The notes under the pieces are model-generated. The model saw only the letters and a program-made list of their open reading frames with translations. It ran no database searches and had not been told where the DNA came from. DNA of 64,000 nt, taken from Gallionella sp. (GTDB lineage: Bacteria > Pseudomonadota > Gammaproteobacteria > Burkholderiales > Gallionellaceae). Each line of letters begins with the position of its first letter. The first letter of the stretch is position 1. Below, piece after piece: positions 36,499 to 47,123 of the stretch. The stretch spans positions 41,874-105,873 of the forward strand of contig JAUXOL010000010.1 in assembly GCA_030682375.1 (NCBI GenBank), written 5' to 3'. Both the position numbers and the translations under genes were made by a program.

Positions 36499-37263
36499 AT
36501 GCGCCGAAAACTGGTCGTTGGAAACTGGAAGATGTACGGCAGCCTGGCAAGCAACAAGACGTTGCTGGAAGGTGTGCTGGCAGGGGTCAAGGATATGGAC
36601 AAGGCCGATTACGGCGTTTGCGTCCCCTATCCTTATCTGGCTCAGGCGCAAGCCATGCTGCAAGGCAGCAATGTCGCATGGGGCGCGCAGAATCTGAGTC
36701 AGCATGAGCAGGGCGCTTTCACCGGTGCGGTGGCACCGGGTATGCTGACCGACTTCGGTTGCCGTTATGTGCTCATCGGGCATTCCGAACGTCGCGCCTT
36801 GTTCCACGAGAGCAATGATATCGCCGCAGCCAAGTTCGATACCGCGATCAAGTTCGGCATGACGCCGATCTTCTGTGTCGGGGAGACGCTGGCGGAGCGT
36901 GAGAGCGGCGTGACAGAGCAGGTGATTGCTCGACAGCTGGAAGTGGTGCTGAATCACGTCGGTGTGGCGGCTGTCGCGAAAGCGGTGATTGCATATGAGC
37001 CGGTATGGGCGATTGGCACCGGCAAGACAGCGACCCCGGAGCAGGCGCAGGCGGTGCATGCCTTTATCCGTCAGCAGGTTGCGCAATTGGACGGACAGAC
37101 GGCGCAAGGCTTGTGTATACTTTATGGTGGTAGCGTCAAGGCGAACAATGCGGATCAGTTGTTTGCGATGCCCGATATCGATGGCGGTCTGATCGGTGGG
37201 GCTTCCCTGGTGGCGGACGATTTTGTGGCGATATGCCGTGCTGCGCATGCGGCAGCGGTGTAG
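36499..37263 (+). CDS. tpiA: Triosephosphate isomerase
   Basis: TpiA interconverts dihydroxyacetone phosphate and glyceraldehyde 3-phosphate. The 254-residue protein has GNWKMYGS with catalytic Lys11, the catalytic His in [10 protein letters not shown] near residue 96, and Glu in [16 protein letters not shown] near residue 166. GGSVKANNA forms the phosphate loop. The ATG at 36499 is preferred over one 33 bases upstream because the protein then begins directly with [12 protein letters not shown]. The tpiA-secG-tRNA-nuo order is typical. Confidence 0.96.
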   Translation: MRRKLVVGNWKMYGSLASNKTLLEGVLAGVKDMDKADYGVCVPYPYLAQAQAMLQGSNVAWGAQNLSQHEQGAFTGAVAPGMLTDFGCRYVLIGHSERRALFHESNDIAAAKFDTAIKFGMTPIFCVGETLAERESGVTEQVIARQLEVVLNHVGVAAVAKAVIAYEPVWAIGTGKTATPEQAQAVHAFIRQQVAQLDGQTAQGLCILYGGSVKANNADQLFAMPDIDGGLIGGASLVADDFVAICRAAHAAAV

Positions 37264-37291
37264 TTGCCGGCAACAGTATTTGGAGTGAAGT

Positions 37292-37630
37292 GTGGAAACA
37301 TTGGTTTGGGTAGTGCATGTAGTGACGGCGGTGGTTCTGGTCGGTCTGGTGTTGATCCAGCACGGCAAGGGTGCCGACATGGGGGCGGCATTCGGCACCG
37401 GTTCGGCAGGTAGTCTGTTCGGTTCCAGTGGTTCTGCGAATTTCCTGAGCCGCAGCACGGCAGTCGCTGCGACGGTGTTCTTTATCACCAGCTTGTCGCT
37501 GACTTATATCTATTCGCATCCTGCGCAGCAGCAAGGCGTGATGGATAGAGTGGATCCGGCGGCCGTTCAGTTGGCTCCGGCTCCGGTCGCTCCGGCCGAT
37601 GGCTCGAAGTCTGGAGAAATTCCAAAATAA
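37292..37630 (+). CDS. secG: Protein translocase subunit SecG
   Basis: SecG is the small accessory subunit of the SecYEG channel. The 112-residue protein has two membrane helices (residues 2-20 and 53-72) around the conserved QHGKGADMGAAFGTGSAGS loop and FGSSGSANFLSR. The start codon is GTG, preceded by GGAGTGAA. The C-terminal tail is Pro/Ala-rich. It lies 28 bases after tpiA, with tRNA-Leu after it. Confidence 0.95.
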   Translation: METLVWVVHVVTAVVLVGLVLIQHGKGADMGAAFGTGSAGSLFGSSGSANFLSRSTAVAATVFFITSLSLTYIYSHPAQQQGVMDRVDPAAVQLAPAPVAPADGSKSGEIPK

Positions 37631-37645
37631 TTTTGCAGTAGCATA

Positions 37646-37732
<87 letters not shown>

Positions 37733-37743
37733 GATAATAAGCA

Positions 37744-37759
37744 GGCACGTAAGCGTGCC
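37744..37759 (+). terminator. Hairpin between tRNA-Leu and nuoA
   Basis: GGCACG pairs with CGTGCC around TAAG. No T run follows. It may end the tRNA transcript or lie in the nuo leader. Confidence 0.35.
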
Positions 37760-37830
37760 GGCAATATAAAACGATTAAAAAGATGTTCCGGGCAAGCCGC
37801 GAACACGACTAGCAGAGAGGGGGAAGCTCA

Positions 37831-38187
37831 ATGTTGGAAAACTATTTTCCGGTGCTGTTGTTCGTCTGCATCGGTATCGTGATGGGTGTCGTGCCTGTGC
37901 TGTTGGGCAAGCTGGTTTCGCCCAATCGCCCGGATAGCGAGAAGCTTTCTGCGTACGAGTGCGGCTTCGAGGCATTCGAGGATGCGCGCATGAAGTTCGA
38001 TGTGCGTTATTACCTGGTCGCCATCCTGTTCATCCTGTTCGATCTCGAGATCGCCTTCCTCTTCCCATGGGCGGTCGTGCTCAAGGAGATCGGTACCTTC
38101 GGCTTTGTCTCCATGATGATTTTCCTTGCCATCCTCGTGGTTGGCTTTATCTACGAATGGATGAAAGGAGCCTTGGAATGGGAATAG
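37831..38187 (+). CDS. nuoA: NADH-quinone oxidoreductase subunit A
   Basis: NuoA is a small membrane subunit of respiratory complex I at the junction with the peripheral arm. The 118-residue protein has three helices and the conserved [20 protein letters not shown] loop, which carries the exposed Cys, followed by the acidic [11 protein letters not shown] segment. GAGGGGGAAG precedes the ATG. It opens the nuo operon and overlaps nuoB by ten bases. Confidence 0.97.
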   Translation: MLENYFPVLLFVCIGIVMGVVPVLLGKLVSPNRPDSEKLSAYECGFEAFEDARMKFDVRYYLVAILFILFDLEIAFLFPWAVVLKEIGTFGFVSMMIFLAILVVGFIYEWMKGALEWE

Positions 38188-38654
38188 AGGGCGTTCTGGA
38201 GAAGGGCGTCGTCACGACCACGCTCGACACCATCATCAATTACACCCGTACCGGTTCGCTGTGGCCGATGACTTTCGGTCTGGCCTGCTGTGCCGTGGAG
38301 ATGATGCATGCAGGTGCTGCGCGTTATGACCTGGATCGGTTCGGTATCGTGTTCCGTCCCAGTCCCCGCCAGTCCGACGTGATGATCGTCGCCGGCACGC
38401 TGTGCAACAAAATGGCTCCGGCACTTCGCAAGGTGTACGATCAGATGGCCGAGCCGCGCTGGGTGATCTCGATGGGGTCCTGCGCCAACGGCGGCGGCTA
38501 CTATCACTATTCCTATTCTGTGGTGCGGGGCTGCGATCGTATCGTTCCGGTGGATGTCTATGTGCCGGGCTGTCCGCCGACGGCCGAGGCGCTGCTCTAC
38601 GGCATCATCCAGCTGCAGAACAAGATCAAACGAACCAATACCATTGCGCGCTAG
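38178..38654 (+). CDS. nuoB: NADH-quinone oxidoreductase subunit B
   Basis: NuoB holds cluster N2, the last iron-sulphur centre before quinone. The cysteines are in [21 protein letters not shown] and [11 protein letters not shown], including the tandem Cys pair. Length is 158 residues. The ATG at 38178 inside the end of nuoA gives [17 protein letters not shown], the usual N terminus. Confidence 0.97.
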   Translation: MGIEGVLEKGVVTTTLDTIINYTRTGSLWPMTFGLACCAVEMMHAGAARYDLDRFGIVFRPSPRQSDVMIVAGTLCNKMAPALRKVYDQMAEPRWVISMGSCANGGGYYHYSYSVVRGCDRIVPVDVYVPGCPPTAEALLYGIIQLQNKIKRTNTIAR

Positions 38655-38661
38655 GTGAACT

Positions 38662-39252
38662 ATGGCTGCTGATCTGAGTACGTTGCGTACCAATCTGTCC
38701 GCGTTGCTTGGCGACAAGCTGGGCGGGATAGACGAGAAGTTGGGCGAACTGACCGTGGTGGTCAAGGCCTCCGACATGATCGATGTCCTGACGCGCTTGC
38801 GCGACGACGCGGGTTTCGAGCAGATGGTCGACCTGTGCGGCGTGGACTATTCCACCTATGGCGACGAGACATGGGAAGGATTGCGTTTCGCGGTCGTCTA
38901 TCACCTCCTTTCCGTGGCGCACAACGCCCGTTTGCGTGTGCGCGTCTTCGCCGCAGAGGACGACTTCCCGGTGCTGGAGTCGGTGGCGGGCATCTGGCCT
39001 TGCGCTAACTGGTACGAGCGCGAAGCCTTCGATCTGTATGGCATCGTGTTCACCGGCCATCCCGACCTGCGCCGCATCCTGACCGATTATGGTTTTGTCG
39101 GCAGCCCGTTCCGCAAGGATTTTCCGCTGTCCGGTCATGTGGAGATGCGCTACGACCCCGAGCAGAAGCGCGTGGTGTATCAGCCGGTGACGGTTGAGCC
39201 GCGCGAGGTGACGCCGCGCATCGTGCGTGAAGAAACCTTCGGTCAGAACTGA
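38662..39252 (+). CDS. nuoC: NADH-quinone oxidoreductase subunit C
   Basis: NuoC is the 30-kDa peripheral-arm subunit that clamps NuoD. The 196-residue protein has the family signature [20 protein letters not shown] and [19 protein letters not shown] in its second half. It is separate from NuoD, unlike the fused NuoCD of enterobacteria. A spacer of seven bases separates it from nuoB. Confidence 0.97.
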   Translation: MAADLSTLRTNLSALLGDKLGGIDEKLGELTVVVKASDMIDVLTRLRDDAGFEQMVDLCGVDYSTYGDETWEGLRFAVVYHLLSVAHNARLRVRVFAAEDDFPVLESVAGIWPCANWYEREAFDLYGIVFTGHPDLRRILTDYGFVGSPFRKDFPLSGHVEMRYDPEQKRVVYQPVTVEPREVTPRIVREETFGQN

Positions 39253-39262
39253 GGAAGTCGTC

Positions 39263-40516
39263 ATGGCAGAAATCAAGAATTACACAATGAACTTTGGCCC
39301 GCAGCACCCGTCCGCGCACGGTGTGCTGCGCTTGGTGCTGGAGTTGGACGGCGAAGTGATCGAGCGCGCCGACCCGCATATCGGTTTGCTGCATCGCGCC
39401 ACCGAGAAGCTGGCGGAACACAAGACCTATCTGCAGGCGCTGCCTTACATGGATCGTCTCGATTATGTGTCGATGATGAGCAATGAGCACGCCTATGTGA
39501 TGGCAGTCGAGAAGCTAGCGGGCATCGATGTGCCGTTGCGCGCGCAGTATATTCGCGTGATGTTCGACGAGATCACCCGCATTCTGAACCATCTGCTGTG
39601 GCTGGGTGCCCACGGACTCGATATCGGTGCAATGACCGTGTTCCTGTATGCCTTCCGCGAACGCGAAGACTTGATGGACGTCTACGAGGCGGTGTCGGGC
39701 GCGCGTATGCATGCGGCCTACTATCGCCCGGGCGGCGTATACCGCGACCTGCCGGATACGATGCCGCAATATCAGGCTTCCAAGATACACAATGCCGCTG
39801 CCGTCAAGAAACTGAACGAGAACCGTCAAGGTTCGGTGCTCGACTTCCTGGACGATTTCGTCGCGCGTTTCCCCAAGTGCGTAGACGAATACGAAACGCT
39901 GCTGACCGACAACCGCATCTGGAAACAGCGCACCGTCGATATCGGCGTGGTCACGCCTGAGCGCGCCTTGGCGCTGGGCTTCACCGGCCCGATGCTGCGG
40001 GGTTCCGGCGTGGAGTGGGATCTGCGCAAGAAGCAGCCCTATGAAGTCTATGATCGTCTGGATTTCGATATTCCGGTCGGCACCAACGGCGACTCCTATG
40101 ACCGCTATCTGGTGCGCGTCGAGGAGCTGCGCCAGTCCAATCGCATCGTCAAGCAGTGTATAGACTGGTTGCGCGCCAATCCCGGCCCGGTGATGACGAC
40201 CAACCACAAGTTCACGCCGCCCAAGCGCGAGTCGATGAAGCAGAACATGGAAGAACTGATCCATCACTTCAAGCTGTTCACAGAGGGCATGCATGTGCCG
40301 GTCGGCGAGGCTTACGCTGCGGTGGAGCATCCCAAGGGCGAATTCGGCATCTATCTGATTTCCGACGGCGCCAACAAGCCCTATCGCATGAAGATACGCG
40401 CGCCCGGCTTCGCCCATATGGCGGCGCTGGACGAGATGTGCCGCGGCCACATGATCGCCGACGTGGTGACCATCATCGGCACGCAGGACATCGTTTTTGG
40501 AGAGGTGGACCGCTGA
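39263..40516 (+). CDS. nuoD: NADH-quinone oxidoreductase subunit D
   Basis: NuoD is the 49-kDa subunit that forms the quinone pocket with NuoB. The 417-residue protein starts [20 protein letters not shown], whose His is part of the pocket, followed by [20 protein letters not shown]-terminal [19 protein letters not shown] block matches hydrogenase-like folds. The internal ATG at 39263 is preferred to one twelve codons upstream, which overlaps nuoC. Confidence 0.97.
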   Translation: MAEIKNYTMNFGPQHPSAHGVLRLVLELDGEVIERADPHIGLLHRATEKLAEHKTYLQALPYMDRLDYVSMMSNEHAYVMAVEKLAGIDVPLRAQYIRVMFDEITRILNHLLWLGAHGLDIGAMTVFLYAFREREDLMDVYEAVSGARMHAAYYRPGGVYRDLPDTMPQYQASKIHNAAAVKKLNENRQGSVLDFLDDFVARFPKCVDEYETLLTDNRIWKQRTVDIGVVTPERALALGFTGPMLRGSGVEWDLRKKQPYEVYDRLDFDIPVGTNGDSYDRYLVRVEELRQSNRIVKQCIDWLRANPGPVMTTNHKFTPPKRESMKQNMEELIHHFKLFTEGMHVPVGEAYAAVEHPKGEFGIYLISDGANKPYRMKIRAPGFAHMAALDEMCRGHMIADVVTIIGTQDIVFGEVDR

Positions 40517-40995
40517 TGTTATCCGAGCAAATACAAGCGAAGGTCGACCGCGAACTGAAGAAGTACCCGGCAGACCAGAAACAATCCGCGGTGATGGCAG
40601 CGCTGCGCTTCGTGCAGGACGAAAAGGGCTGGATATCCGACGACGACATGGTCGATGTCGCTGACTATCTCGGCATGCCGAAGATGGCAGTGAAGGAAGT
40701 GGCGACCTTCTACCATATGTACAACCTCACGCCGATGGGCAAGCACATGATCACCGTGTGCACCAACCTGTCCTGCACGCTGTGCGGCGCGCTGGATACC
40801 GTGGCCTACATCGAATCCAAGCTGGGCATCAGGATGGGCGAAGTCACCGCGGACGGCAAGTACGGCCTGCGCGAGGGCGAGTGCATGGGCGCTTGCAAGG
40901 ATGCGCCGGTGCTGACGCTGAACAACAAGAAGATCTGCGCCCGCATGAGCAAGGACAAAATCGACAAAATTTTCGCGGAGCTCGACAAATCATGA
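40516..40995 (+). CDS. nuoE: NADH-quinone oxidoreductase subunit E
   Basis: NuoE carries the [2Fe-2S] cluster N1a. The 159-residue protein has the thioredoxin-like fold and cluster ligands in [11 protein letters not shown] and [12 protein letters not shown]. It starts at ATG overlapping the nuoD stop (TGATG) and ends overlapping nuoF (ATGA), indicating translational coupling through the peripheral-arm genes. Confidence 0.96.
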   Translation: MLSEQIQAKVDRELKKYPADQKQSAVMAALRFVQDEKGWISDDDMVDVADYLGMPKMAVKEVATFYHMYNLTPMGKHMITVCTNLSCTLCGALDTVAYIESKLGIRMGEVTADGKYGLREGECMGACKDAPVLTLNNKKICARMSKDKIDKIFAELDKS

Positions 40996-42257
40996 GAGGC
41001 CCGGTGATCTATACCACGATGGAGTTCGACCAGCCCTGGACGCTGGAGAACTATCTCAAGGTCGGCGGCTACCAGGCTTTGCGCCGTGTGCTGACCGAGA
41101 AGATGTCGCCTGAAGCAATCATCTCCGAGGTCAAACTGTCGGCGCTGCGCGGCCGCGGCGGCGCGGGCTTCCCGACTGGCCTGAAGTGGAGCTTCATGCC
41201 GAAGAACTACGACGGCGACAAGTACATCGTCTGCAACACCGACGAGGGCGAGCCCGGCACCTGCAAGGACTGGGACATCCTGCTGTACAACCCGCACCTG
41301 CTGATCGAAGGCATGGCGATCGCCGCCTACACGATGGGCGTGAAGACCGGCTACAACTATGTGCACGGCGAAATCTTCGAGGCTTACGAGCGCATGGAAG
41401 AAGCCTGCGAGCATGCCCGCGCCGCCGGATTCCTCGGCGACGACATCATGGGCACCGGCTTCAGCTTCGATCTGCACAACCATCTGGGTTACGGCGCCTA
41501 TGTCTGCGGCGAAGAGACCGCCTTGCTGGAGTCCATCGAGGGCAAGAAGGGGCAACCGCGCTTCAAGCCGCCGTTCCCGGCCAGCTTCGGCCTGTACGGC
41601 AAGCCGACCACGATCAACAACACCGAGACCTTCGCCAGCATCCCGTACATCATCAACAACGGCGGACAGAAGTTCCTCGAACTCGGCAAGCCGAACAACG
41701 GCGGCACCAAGCTGTTCTCGGTGTCCGGCCACGTGAACAATCCCGGCAACTTCGAGGTGCCTATGGGTACGCCGTTCAGCGAGCTGCTGAAGATGGCGGG
41801 CGGCGTGCGCAACGGACATACGCTCAAGGCGGTGATCCCCGGCGGTTCGTCGATGCCGGTAGTGCCGGGCCATGTGATGATGGACCTGACGATGGATTAC
41901 GACTCGATCCAGAAGGCCGGTTCCGGTCTGGGCAGCGGCGCAGTGATCGTGATGGACGAAACGACATGCATGGTGCGCGCACTCGAGCGGCTGTCGTACT
42001 TCTACCACGAAGAGTCCTGCGGACAATGCACACCATGCCGCGAAGGCACGGGCTGGCTGTACCGCATCGTGCACCGCATCGAGCACGGCGAGGGACGCAA
42101 GGAGGACTTGGACCTGTTGCTGAGCGTCGGCGAGAACATCGCCGGCCGCACGATCTGTGCATTGGGCGAAGCGGCGGTCTGGCCGGTTCAGGGCATGCTG
42201 AAGAATTTCCGCGACGAATTCGAATACCACATCGAACACAAGCGCTGCTTGGTATAA
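40992..42257 (+). CDS. nuoF: NADH-quinone oxidoreductase subunit F
   Basis: NuoF binds NADH and FMN and cluster N3. The 421-residue protein has [17 protein letters not shown] (NADH/FMN loop, near residue 52), a [16 protein letters not shown] block near 170, and cluster ligands [15 protein letters not shown] near 337 plus a downstream Cys in [13 protein letters not shown]. The ATG at 40992 overlaps the nuoE stop. Confidence 0.97.
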   Translation: MRGPVIYTTMEFDQPWTLENYLKVGGYQALRRVLTEKMSPEAIISEVKLSALRGRGGAGFPTGLKWSFMPKNYDGDKYIVCNTDEGEPGTCKDWDILLYNPHLLIEGMAIAAYTMGVKTGYNYVHGEIFEAYERMEEACEHARAAGFLGDDIMGTGFSFDLHNHLGYGAYVCGEETALLESIEGKKGQPRFKPPFPASFGLYGKPTTINNTETFASIPYIINNGGQKFLELGKPNNGGTKLFSVSGHVNNPGNFEVPMGTPFSELLKMAGGVRNGHTLKAVIPGGSSMPVVPGHVMMDLTMDYDSIQKAGSGLGSGAVIVMDETTCMVRALERLSYFYHEESCGQCTPCREGTGWLYRIVHRIEHGEGRKEDLDLLLSVGENIAGRTICALGEAAVWPVQGMLKNFRDEFEYHIEHKRCLV

Positions 42258-42273
42258 AGCTGACGGGTGAGCA

Positions 42274-44607
42274 ATGATCAATATCGAAATTGATGGCAAG
42301 TTAGTCGAGACCGAGCGCGGTTCCACGGTGATGGATGCTGCGCGCAAGGCTGGCGTCCATATCCCGCATTTCTGCTACCACAAGAAACTGTCCATTTCGG
42401 CTAACTGCCGCCAGTGTCTGGTCGAAGTCGAGAAGGCTCCCAAGCCTTTGCCGGCTTGCGCCACGCCTGCCGCAGAGGGCATGAAGGTGAAGACGCATTC
42501 CGAGCTGGCGGTCAAGGCGCAGAAGGGCGTGATGGAGTTCCTGCTGATCAACCATCCGCTGGATTGTCCGATCTGCGACCAGGGCGGCGAATGCATGCTG
42601 CAGGATGTCGCGATGGGCTATGGCGGCAGCGCTTCGCGCTATATCGAAGAGAAGCGCGTCGTGGTGGGCAAGGATATCGGTGCGCTGATCTCGACGCAGG
42701 AAATGAGTCGATGCATCCAGTGCACGCGCTGCGTGCGCTTCGGGCAAGAAGTCGCCGACCTGATGGAGCTCGGCATGGCGTTCCGCAGCGAACACGCCGA
42801 GATCATGAGCTTCGTGAACAGCTCGGTGGATTCCGAGCTGTCCGGCAACATGATAGACCTGTGCCCGGTCGGTGCGCTGACCAGCAAGCCGTTCCGCTAT
42901 ACCGCCCGCAACTGGGAGCTGTCGCGCCGCAAGTCGGTCAGCCCGCACGATGGCCTGGGTTCCAACCTGGCGGTGCATGTCAAGAACAACAAGGTGATGC
43001 GTGTCACCCCGGTCGAGAACGAAGACATCAACGAGTGCTGGATCTCCGACAAGGATAGATTCAGCTACGAGGCGCTGAATTCGCCGGAGCGCCTGACCAA
43101 GCCGATGATCAAGCAGGACGGCAAGTGGCAGGAAGTCGAGTGGCAGGCCGCGCTGGAATATGTCGCGAACGCGCTGCGTCAGGTCGCCAGCGGCGCCGGT
43201 GCAGACCAGGTCGCCGCGCTGGCGACGCCGCACAGCACGCTGGAAGAACTCTACCTGCTGCAGAAACTGATGCGCGGCATCGGCAGCGGCAACGTCGATT
43301 TCCGCCTGCGTCAGTCCGATTTCAGCGCCGACGGCAAGCAGGCAGGCGCACCTTGGCTGGGCATGCCGGTCGCCGAGATCAACAACCGCGATCGTTTCCT
43401 GATCGTCGGCAGCTTCCTGCGCAAGGATCATCCGCTGCTCGCGCAACGCATCCGTCAGGCCGTGAAGAAGGGCGCGCAGGCGAACATCGTTCATTCCGCC
43501 GACGACAACCTGCTGATGAAGGTCGCCAACAAGGCCATCGTCGCGCCGAGTGAATTGGCCAACCTGCTGGCCCAGATATTGAAGGCGCTGGCGGCGGAGA
43601 AACAGACTGCCGTGCAGGGCGTGGACAACGTCGCCGTCGGCAGCGAGGCCGCTGCTATCGCCAAGAGTCTGGCGGGCGGCGAGCGCGCCGCGGTGCTGCT
43701 CGGCAACTTCGCGCAACAACATCCGCAGGCGGCACAGATCGCCGTGCTGGCGGAGAAGATCGCCGCACTATGCGGCGCGAAGTTCGGATTCCTCGGCGAG
43801 GCGGCGAACAGCGTCGGCGGCTATCTGGCCGGTGCGGTACCCGGTTCCAAGGGAATGAACGCCGCGCAGATGCTGAGCAGCCCGCGCAAGGCCTATGTGC
43901 TGCTGAACGTCGAGCCGGAACTGGATTGCGCCGACCCGCAGCAGGCGATGGCCGCGATGCGCGCCGCCGACCTGGTGGTGGCGATGTCCGCATTCAAGCA
44001 CCACGCGGTCGGTTATGCCGACGTGCTGCTGCCGATCGCTCCGTTCACCGAGACATCCGGCACTTTCGTCAGCACCGAAGGCCGCGCGCAGAGCTTCAAG
44101 GGCGCCGTCAAGCCGCTGGGCGAAGCGCGTCCGGCCTGGAAGGTGCTGCGAGTGCTGGGCAACCTGCTCGATGCGGACGGTTTTGATTACGACACCAGCG
44201 AAGCGGTGCGCGACGAGGCTATCGGCGGCATGGACATTCCGGCGAAATTGAACAATGCGTTGCAAGTCGCCATTCAGCTCCCGGTCTCAGGCCCTCAGTC
44301 CTCCGGATTGCAGCGCGTCGCCGACGTGCCGATCTACTCGGCCGATGCGCTGGTTCGACGTGCGACATCGCTGCAACAGACCCGCGATGCCGCGACTCCC
44401 TGCGTGGCGATGCACGGCGACGAACTGCAGAAGCTGGGCGTGCGCTCGGGCGACACCGTGAAGGTGAGCCAGGGCGCGGCGAGCGTTGATCTGGCGGTCT
44501 GTGCGGATGACGGCCTGCCGGCCGGTGTCGCGCGCGTCGCGGCGGGCCACTCGGCAACGGCTGAGCTCGGTGCGATGTTTGGAACGATTACTGTGGAGCG
44601 GGCATGA
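42274..44607 (+). CDS. nuoG: NADH-quinone oxidoreductase subunit G
   Basis: NuoG is the largest peripheral-arm subunit, carrying several iron-sulphur clusters on a molybdopterin-oxidoreductase-like frame. Ligands are in [14 protein letters not shown], the His/Cys block [14 protein letters not shown], and [14 protein letters not shown] with a distal Cys in DLCPVGAL. The C-terminal two thirds (from about residue 220) is the molybdopterin-like domain without catalytic cofactor motifs. 777 residues is a common length in Betaproteobacteria. Confidence 0.96.
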   Translation: MINIEIDGKLVETERGSTVMDAARKAGVHIPHFCYHKKLSISANCRQCLVEVEKAPKPLPACATPAAEGMKVKTHSELAVKAQKGVMEFLLINHPLDCPICDQGGECMLQDVAMGYGGSASRYIEEKRVVVGKDIGALISTQEMSRCIQCTRCVRFGQEVADLMELGMAFRSEHAEIMSFVNSSVDSELSGNMIDLCPVGALTSKPFRYTARNWELSRRKSVSPHDGLGSNLAVHVKNNKVMRVTPVENEDINECWISDKDRFSYEALNSPERLTKPMIKQDGKWQEVEWQAALEYVANALRQVASGAGADQVAALATPHSTLEELYLLQKLMRGIGSGNVDFRLRQSDFSADGKQAGAPWLGMPVAEINNRDRFLIVGSFLRKDHPLLAQRIRQAVKKGAQANIVHSADDNLLMKVANKAIVAPSELANLLAQILKALAAEKQTAVQGVDNVAVGSEAAAIAKSLAGGERAAVLLGNFAQQHPQAAQIAVLAEKIAALCGAKFGFLGEAANSVGGYLAGAVPGSKGMNAAQMLSSPRKAYVLLNVEPELDCADPQQAMAAMRAADLVVAMSAFKHHAVGYADVLLPIAPFTETSGTFVSTEGRAQSFKGAVKPLGEARPAWKVLRVLGNLLDADGFDYDTSEAVRDEAIGGMDIPAKLNNALQVAIQLPVSGPQSSGLQRVADVPIYSADALVRRATSLQQTRDAATPCVAMHGDELQKLGVRSGDTVKVSQGAASVDLAVCADDGLPAGVARVAAGHSATAELGAMFGTITVERA

Positions 44608-45644
44608 TGGAATTGCTGCAAATCCTGGAACAGACGGGGCTGGATCTGCTCGGCCCGGCATGGCTGCCGGTCTGGACGATCGTCAAGATCATGCTCATCG
44701 TGTTGCCTATCATGGGCGCGGTCGCTTATCTGACGCTGGCGGAACGCAAGGTCATCGGTTATATGCAGATTCGCATCGGCCCGAATCGCGTCGGCCCCTA
44801 TGGTTTGCTGCAGCCTATCGCCGACGGCGTGAAGCTGTTGTTCAAGGAAATCATCGTTCCCAGCGGATCGAACAAGTTCCTGTTCATCCTGGCCCCGATC
44901 ATGGCGCTGGCACCTTCGCTGGCGGCCTGGGCGGTGGTGCCGTTCGCCGACGGCGTGGTCCTGTCCAACCTCAATGCCGGATTGCTGTATCTGCTGGCGA
45001 TGACTTCGCTGGGTGTGTACGGCATCATCATCGCGGGCTGGGCGTCGAACTCCAAGTACGCGTTCCTCGGTGCGGTGCGCTCCGCGGCGCAGATCGTGTC
45101 CTACGAGATCGCGATGGGTTTTGCGCTGGTGTGCGTGCTGCTGGCTTCGCAGAGCATGAACCTGGGCGAGATCGTCCAGGGGCAGAAGGGCAGCTACGGC
45201 CTGCTGAACTGGTATCTGCTTCCCCTGTTTCCGATGTTTCTGGTGTACCTGATCTCCGGCGTGGCCGAGACCAACCGCGCGCCGTTCGATATGGCTGAGG
45301 GCGAGTCCGAGATCGTCGCCGGCTTCCATGTGGAATATTCTGGCATGGCGTTCGCGCTGTTCTTCCTGGCCGAATACGCCAACATGATCCTGATCGCGTT
45401 CCTGACCTCGATCATGTTCTTGGGCGGCTGGCTGTCGCCGGTGCCTTTCATCCCGGACAGTTTCGTCTGGCTGCTGGCCAAGGTGTCGTTCATCCTGTTC
45501 CTGTTCCTGTGGTTCCGTGCGACTTTCCCGCGTTATCGCTACGACCAGCTGATGCGCCTGGGCTGGAAGGTGTTCATTCCGCTGACCATCGTCTGGGTGA
45601 TCGTGGTTGCAACCTGGATGCAGACCCCGCTGTGGGTCTGGTAA
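44604..45644 (+). CDS. nuoH: NADH-quinone oxidoreductase subunit H
   Basis: NuoH is the membrane subunit that completes the quinone tunnel. The 346-residue protein has eight helices. Signature loops are [20 protein letters not shown] and [20 protein letters not shown] with its conserved acidic residues. The ATG overlaps the nuoG stop by four bases. Confidence 0.97.
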   Translation: MMELLQILEQTGLDLLGPAWLPVWTIVKIMLIVLPIMGAVAYLTLAERKVIGYMQIRIGPNRVGPYGLLQPIADGVKLLFKEIIVPSGSNKFLFILAPIMALAPSLAAWAVVPFADGVVLSNLNAGLLYLLAMTSLGVYGIIIAGWASNSKYAFLGAVRSAAQIVSYEIAMGFALVCVLLASQSMNLGEIVQGQKGSYGLLNWYLLPLFPMFLVYLISGVAETNRAPFDMAEGESEIVAGFHVEYSGMAFALFFLAEYANMILIAFLTSIMFLGGWLSPVPFIPDSFVWLLAKVSFILFLFLWFRATFPRYRYDQLMRLGWKVFIPLTIVWVIVVATWMQTPLWVW

Positions 45645-45662
45645 GGGGCGGAGGAGATAACT

Positions 45663-46151
45663 ATGCAAATGATCAAGAACTTCCTCAAGACCTTCCTGCT
45701 GTATGAATTGCTGCAGGGGATGGCGCTGACCGGGCGCTACTTCTTCGCACGCAAGATCACCGTGCAGTTCCCGGAAGAAAAGACGCCGCAGGGCTTCCGT
45801 TTCCGCGGCCTGCATGCGCAGCGTCGCTACGCCAACGGCGAGGAACGCTGCATCGGCTGCAAGCTGTGCGAAGCGGTCTGCCCGGCGCTGGCGATCAAGA
45901 TCGAGATCGCCGAGCGCGAGGACGGTACGCGCCGCACCACGCAGTACGACATCGACCTGACCAAGTGCATCTTCTGCGGCTTCTGCGAAGAGTCCTGCCC
46001 GGTGGATGCGATCGTCGAGACCCGTGTGCTCGAATATCACGGCGAGTCTCGCGGCGACCTGTATTACACCAAGGCGATGTTGCTGGCGAACGGCGACAAG
46101 CACGAAGAGCAGATCGCCAAAGACCGCGCGGCGGATGCCAAGTACCGATAA
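45663..46151 (+). CDS. nuoI: NADH-quinone oxidoreductase subunit I
   Basis: NuoI carries clusters N6a and N6b in two ferredoxin-type motifs, [12 protein letters not shown] near residue 63 and [12 protein letters not shown] near 102. The N terminus is an amphipathic helix that lies on the membrane. Length is 162 residues. A GGAGGAG site precedes the ATG. Confidence 0.97.
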   Translation: MQMIKNFLKTFLLYELLQGMALTGRYFFARKITVQFPEEKTPQGFRFRGLHAQRRYANGEERCIGCKLCEAVCPALAIKIEIAEREDGTRRTTQYDIDLTKCIFCGFCEESCPVDAIVETRVLEYHGESRGDLYYTKAMLLANGDKHEEQIAKDRAADAKYR

Positions 46152-46163
46152 GAGGACTGCCAG

Positions 46164-46790
46164 ATGAATTTCGAAACCATCGTGTTTTATGTGTTTGCCG
46201 CGCTGACCCTGTTCGCGGCGCTGCGCGTGATCACCGCGCGCAACCCGGTGCATGCGGTGATGTTCCTGGTGCTGGCCTTCATCAGCTCATCCGGCATCTG
46301 GCTGCTGCTGGAGGCGGAGTTCCTCGCGATCACGCTGGTGCTGGTGTATGTCGGTGCGGTGATGGTGCTGTTCCTGTTCGTCGTGATGATGCTGGACATC
46401 AATCTGGTGCGTCTGCGAGAAGGCTTCTGGCGATGGCTGCCGTTCGGCGCGGCGCTGGCCGGCCTGATGGTGTTCCAGATGGTATGGGTGCTGGGTTCCA
46501 CCGAGATCGCAGGAGGCGTGGAGGCGGTCAGGCATGCGGCGGATTACAGCAACACCAAGGAACTGGGCCGACTGATCTATACCGACTATGTCTATCCGTT
46601 CGAACTGGCTGCAGTACTGTTGCTGATCGCGATGGTAGCGGCGATTGCGCTGACGTTGCGCCGCCGCAAGGATTCCAAATCCCAAGTGGTGGCGGATCAG
46701 GTCGCGGTCAAGAAGGCAGATCGTCTGCGCGTCGTGAAGATGCAGGCAGAAAAACCTGCGGCCGGGCATCCGTCCGCAAGCAAAGAATAA
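46164..46790 (+). CDS. nuoJ: NADH-quinone oxidoreductase subunit J
   Basis: NuoJ is a five-helix membrane subunit. The 208-residue protein shows NPVHAVMFLVLAFISSSGIW and LVYVGAVMVLFLFVVMML, the conserved helix 3 with the proton-path Tyr-Val-Gly region. The hydrophilic C-terminal tail of about 45 residues is basic and longer than in E. coli. It lies between nuoI and nuoK. Confidence 0.96.
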   Translation: MNFETIVFYVFAALTLFAALRVITARNPVHAVMFLVLAFISSSGIWLLLEAEFLAITLVLVYVGAVMVLFLFVVMMLDINLVRLREGFWRWLPFGAALAGLMVFQMVWVLGSTEIAGGVEAVRHAADYSNTKELGRLIYTDYVYPFELAAVLLLIAMVAAIALTLRRRKDSKSQVVADQVAVKKADRLRVVKMQAEKPAAGHPSASKE

Positions 46791-46817
46791 GTTAATCAAG
46801 GGAGCGAGAAGAGCGAC

Positions 46818-47123
46818 ATGTTGACCCTTTCCCATTATCTGGTGCTTAGCGCCCTGCTGTTTGCGATCAGCGTGGTTGGCATCTTCCTGAACCGAAAGAA
46901 CCTGATCGTGCTGCTGATGGCGATCGAAATGATGCTGCTGGCGGTGAACACCAACTTCGTGGCGTTCTCGCATTACCTGAACGACACCGCCGGCCAGGTC
47001 TTCGTGTTCTTCATTTTGACCGTCGCTGCCGCCGAGGCCGCGATCGGTCTCGCGATCCTGGTGGTGCTGTTCCGTAATCTGAACACCATCAACGTCGACG
47101 ATCTCGACAGCCTGAAGGGGTAA
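46818..47123 (+). CDS. nuoK: NADH-quinone oxidoreductase subunit K
   Basis: NuoK is a three-helix subunit of the proton-pumping arm. The 101-residue protein carries the two conserved membrane glutamates, in [12 protein letters not shown] (Glu36) and [12 protein letters not shown] (Glu72). The stop overlaps the nuoL start (TAATG). Confidence 0.97.
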   Translation: MLTLSHYLVLSALLFAISVVGIFLNRKNLIVLLMAIEMMLLAVNTNFVAFSHYLNDTAGQVFVFFILTVAAAEAAIGLAILVVLFRNLNTINVDDLDSLKG